From: Lachnospiraceae bacterium
GTDB taxonomy: Bacteria; Bacillota; Clostridia; Lachnospirales; Lachnospiraceae
DNA length: 7,034 nt
NCBI GenBank assembly: GCA_021202715.1
Contig: JAJQCL010000027.1
Coordinates: forward strand, 1 to 7,034
Direction: 5' to 3'
In this document: piece by piece, positions 6,467 through 7,034 of the stretch
Layout: every line of letters begins with the position of its first letter
Numbering within the stretch: position 1 is the stretch's first letter
Program-made: the position numbers and the translations under genes
The notes under the pieces: generated by a model
The model's database searches: none
Told to the model about the DNA's origin: nothing
What the model saw: the letters and a program-made list of their open reading frames with translations, nothing else

Positions 6467-7034
6467 ATGAACGAGAAGGCATATTATGGGGAGTTCGGAG
6501 GCCAGTACGTGGCGGAGACGCTGATGAAGACGCTGGAGGAGCTGGATGCGGCCTATGAGGAGGCCATCCACGATCCGAAATTTCTTGAGGAGTACCATTA
6601 TTATTTGAAGGAATACGTGGGACGCGAGACGCCGCTGTATCTGGCCGAGCGCCTCAGCGAGAAATACGGGACGAAGATCTACCTGAAAAGGGAGGATCTG
6701 AACCACACGGGAGCGCACAAGATCAACAACGTCATCGGACAGATTCTCCTGGCGAAGCGCATGGGCAAGACCAAGGTCATCGCGGAGACCGGCGCCGGGC
6801 AGCACGGCGTGGCCACGGCGACGGGGGCGGCTCTCTTCGGCATGGAGTGCACGGTCTATATGGGTTCTGAGGATATTGAACGGCAGAAGCTCAACGTGTT
6901 CCGCATGGAGCTTCTGGGCGCGAAGGTGGTGCCGGTGGTCTCCGGCAGCAATACGCTGAAGGACGCCACGAATGAGGCCATCCGCACCTGGGCGAAGACG
7001 GCCGAGGATACCTTCTATATCATCGGTTCCGCGG
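6467..7034 (+). CDS. trpB: Tryptophan synthase beta chain, C-terminus cut by the window edge
   Basis: TrpB is the PLP enzyme that condenses indole, delivered from TrpA, with serine to make tryptophan. The start follows the trpC stop by 1 nt and has AGGAGG (6456-6461) 5 nt upstream. The window holds 189 complete codons, roughly the first half of a normal protein of about 390-400 aa. The N-terminus YYGEFGGQYVAETLM, the cofactor Schiff-base Lys85 in HTGAHKINN, and the catalytic Glu107 in AETGAGQHG are all present. The short leader before the GEFGG motif and the sequence fit the standard TrpB1 type that works with TrpA, not the longer TrpB2 type. No defect is visible before the edge. trpA is expected next but cannot be seen. 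trpF, often just upstream of trpB, is absent. Confidence 0.97.
   Translation, partial: MNEKAYYGEFGGQYVAETLMKTLEELDAAYEEAIHDPKFLEEYHYYLKEYVGRETPLYLAERLSEKYGTKIYLKREDLNHTGAHKINNVIGQILLAKRMGKTKVIAETGAGQHGVATATGAALFGMECTVYMGSEDIERQKLNVFRMELLGAKVVPVVSGSNTLKDATNEAIRTWAKTAEDTFYIIGSA

Noticed and set aside
1..7034. CRISPR arrays, insertion sequences, tRNA or rRNA genes, prophage or defence genes
   Set aside because: I saw no regularly spaced repeats, transposase motifs, cloverleaf-like sequences or phage-type proteins; every longer stretch is explained by the listed genes and the trp leader.

Overview
The window looks like chromosomal DNA of a fairly GC-rich Firmicute, most likely a clostridial (Lachnospiraceae-like) anaerobe. 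The basis is a canonical T-box leader in front of a tryptophan operon, strong purine-rich ribosome binding sites, GTG/ATG starts and tight gene packing, together with the protein types. The species cannot be named from the sequence. All supported genes are on the + strand.

Region 1 (1-2680) is most of a P-type cation-transporting ATPase whose N-terminus lies beyond the left edge. All the catalytic signatures are present, but the nucleotide-binding part carries an unusual low-complexity insertion of roughly 100 residues or more. Region 2 (2681-3174) holds a perfect 9-bp inverted repeat, a small two-helix membrane protein of unknown function (about 94 aa), and a weak terminator-like hairpin.

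Region 3 (3175-3688) is the control region of the trp genes. It has two overlapping sigma-A-type promoters and a long leader with T-box hallmarks: an AG bulge and apical loop, a UGG specifier candidate, a 14-nt T-box sequence with a UGGC bulge suited to a tRNA with discriminator base G (as in tRNA-Trp), and mutually exclusive antiterminator and terminator hairpins. The leader also contains a second terminator-like hairpin and a short Trp-containing reading frame, neither of which the standard T-box model needs.

Region 4 (3689-7034) is trpE-trpG-trpC-trpB, with trpB cut by the right edge. The genes are joined by a 4-nt overlap, a 6-nt gap and a 1-nt gap, so they probably form one transcript with coupled translation. 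TrpE and TrpG make anthranilate from chorismate and glutamine, TrpC makes indole-3-glycerol phosphate, and TrpB joins indole to serine. The genes for the two intermediate steps, trpD and trpF, are missing from their usual places between trpG and trpC and between trpC and trpB. trpA would be expected just past the right edge. The working model is that uncharged tRNA-Trp binds the leader, stabilises the antiterminator and turns on the operon when tryptophan is scarce.
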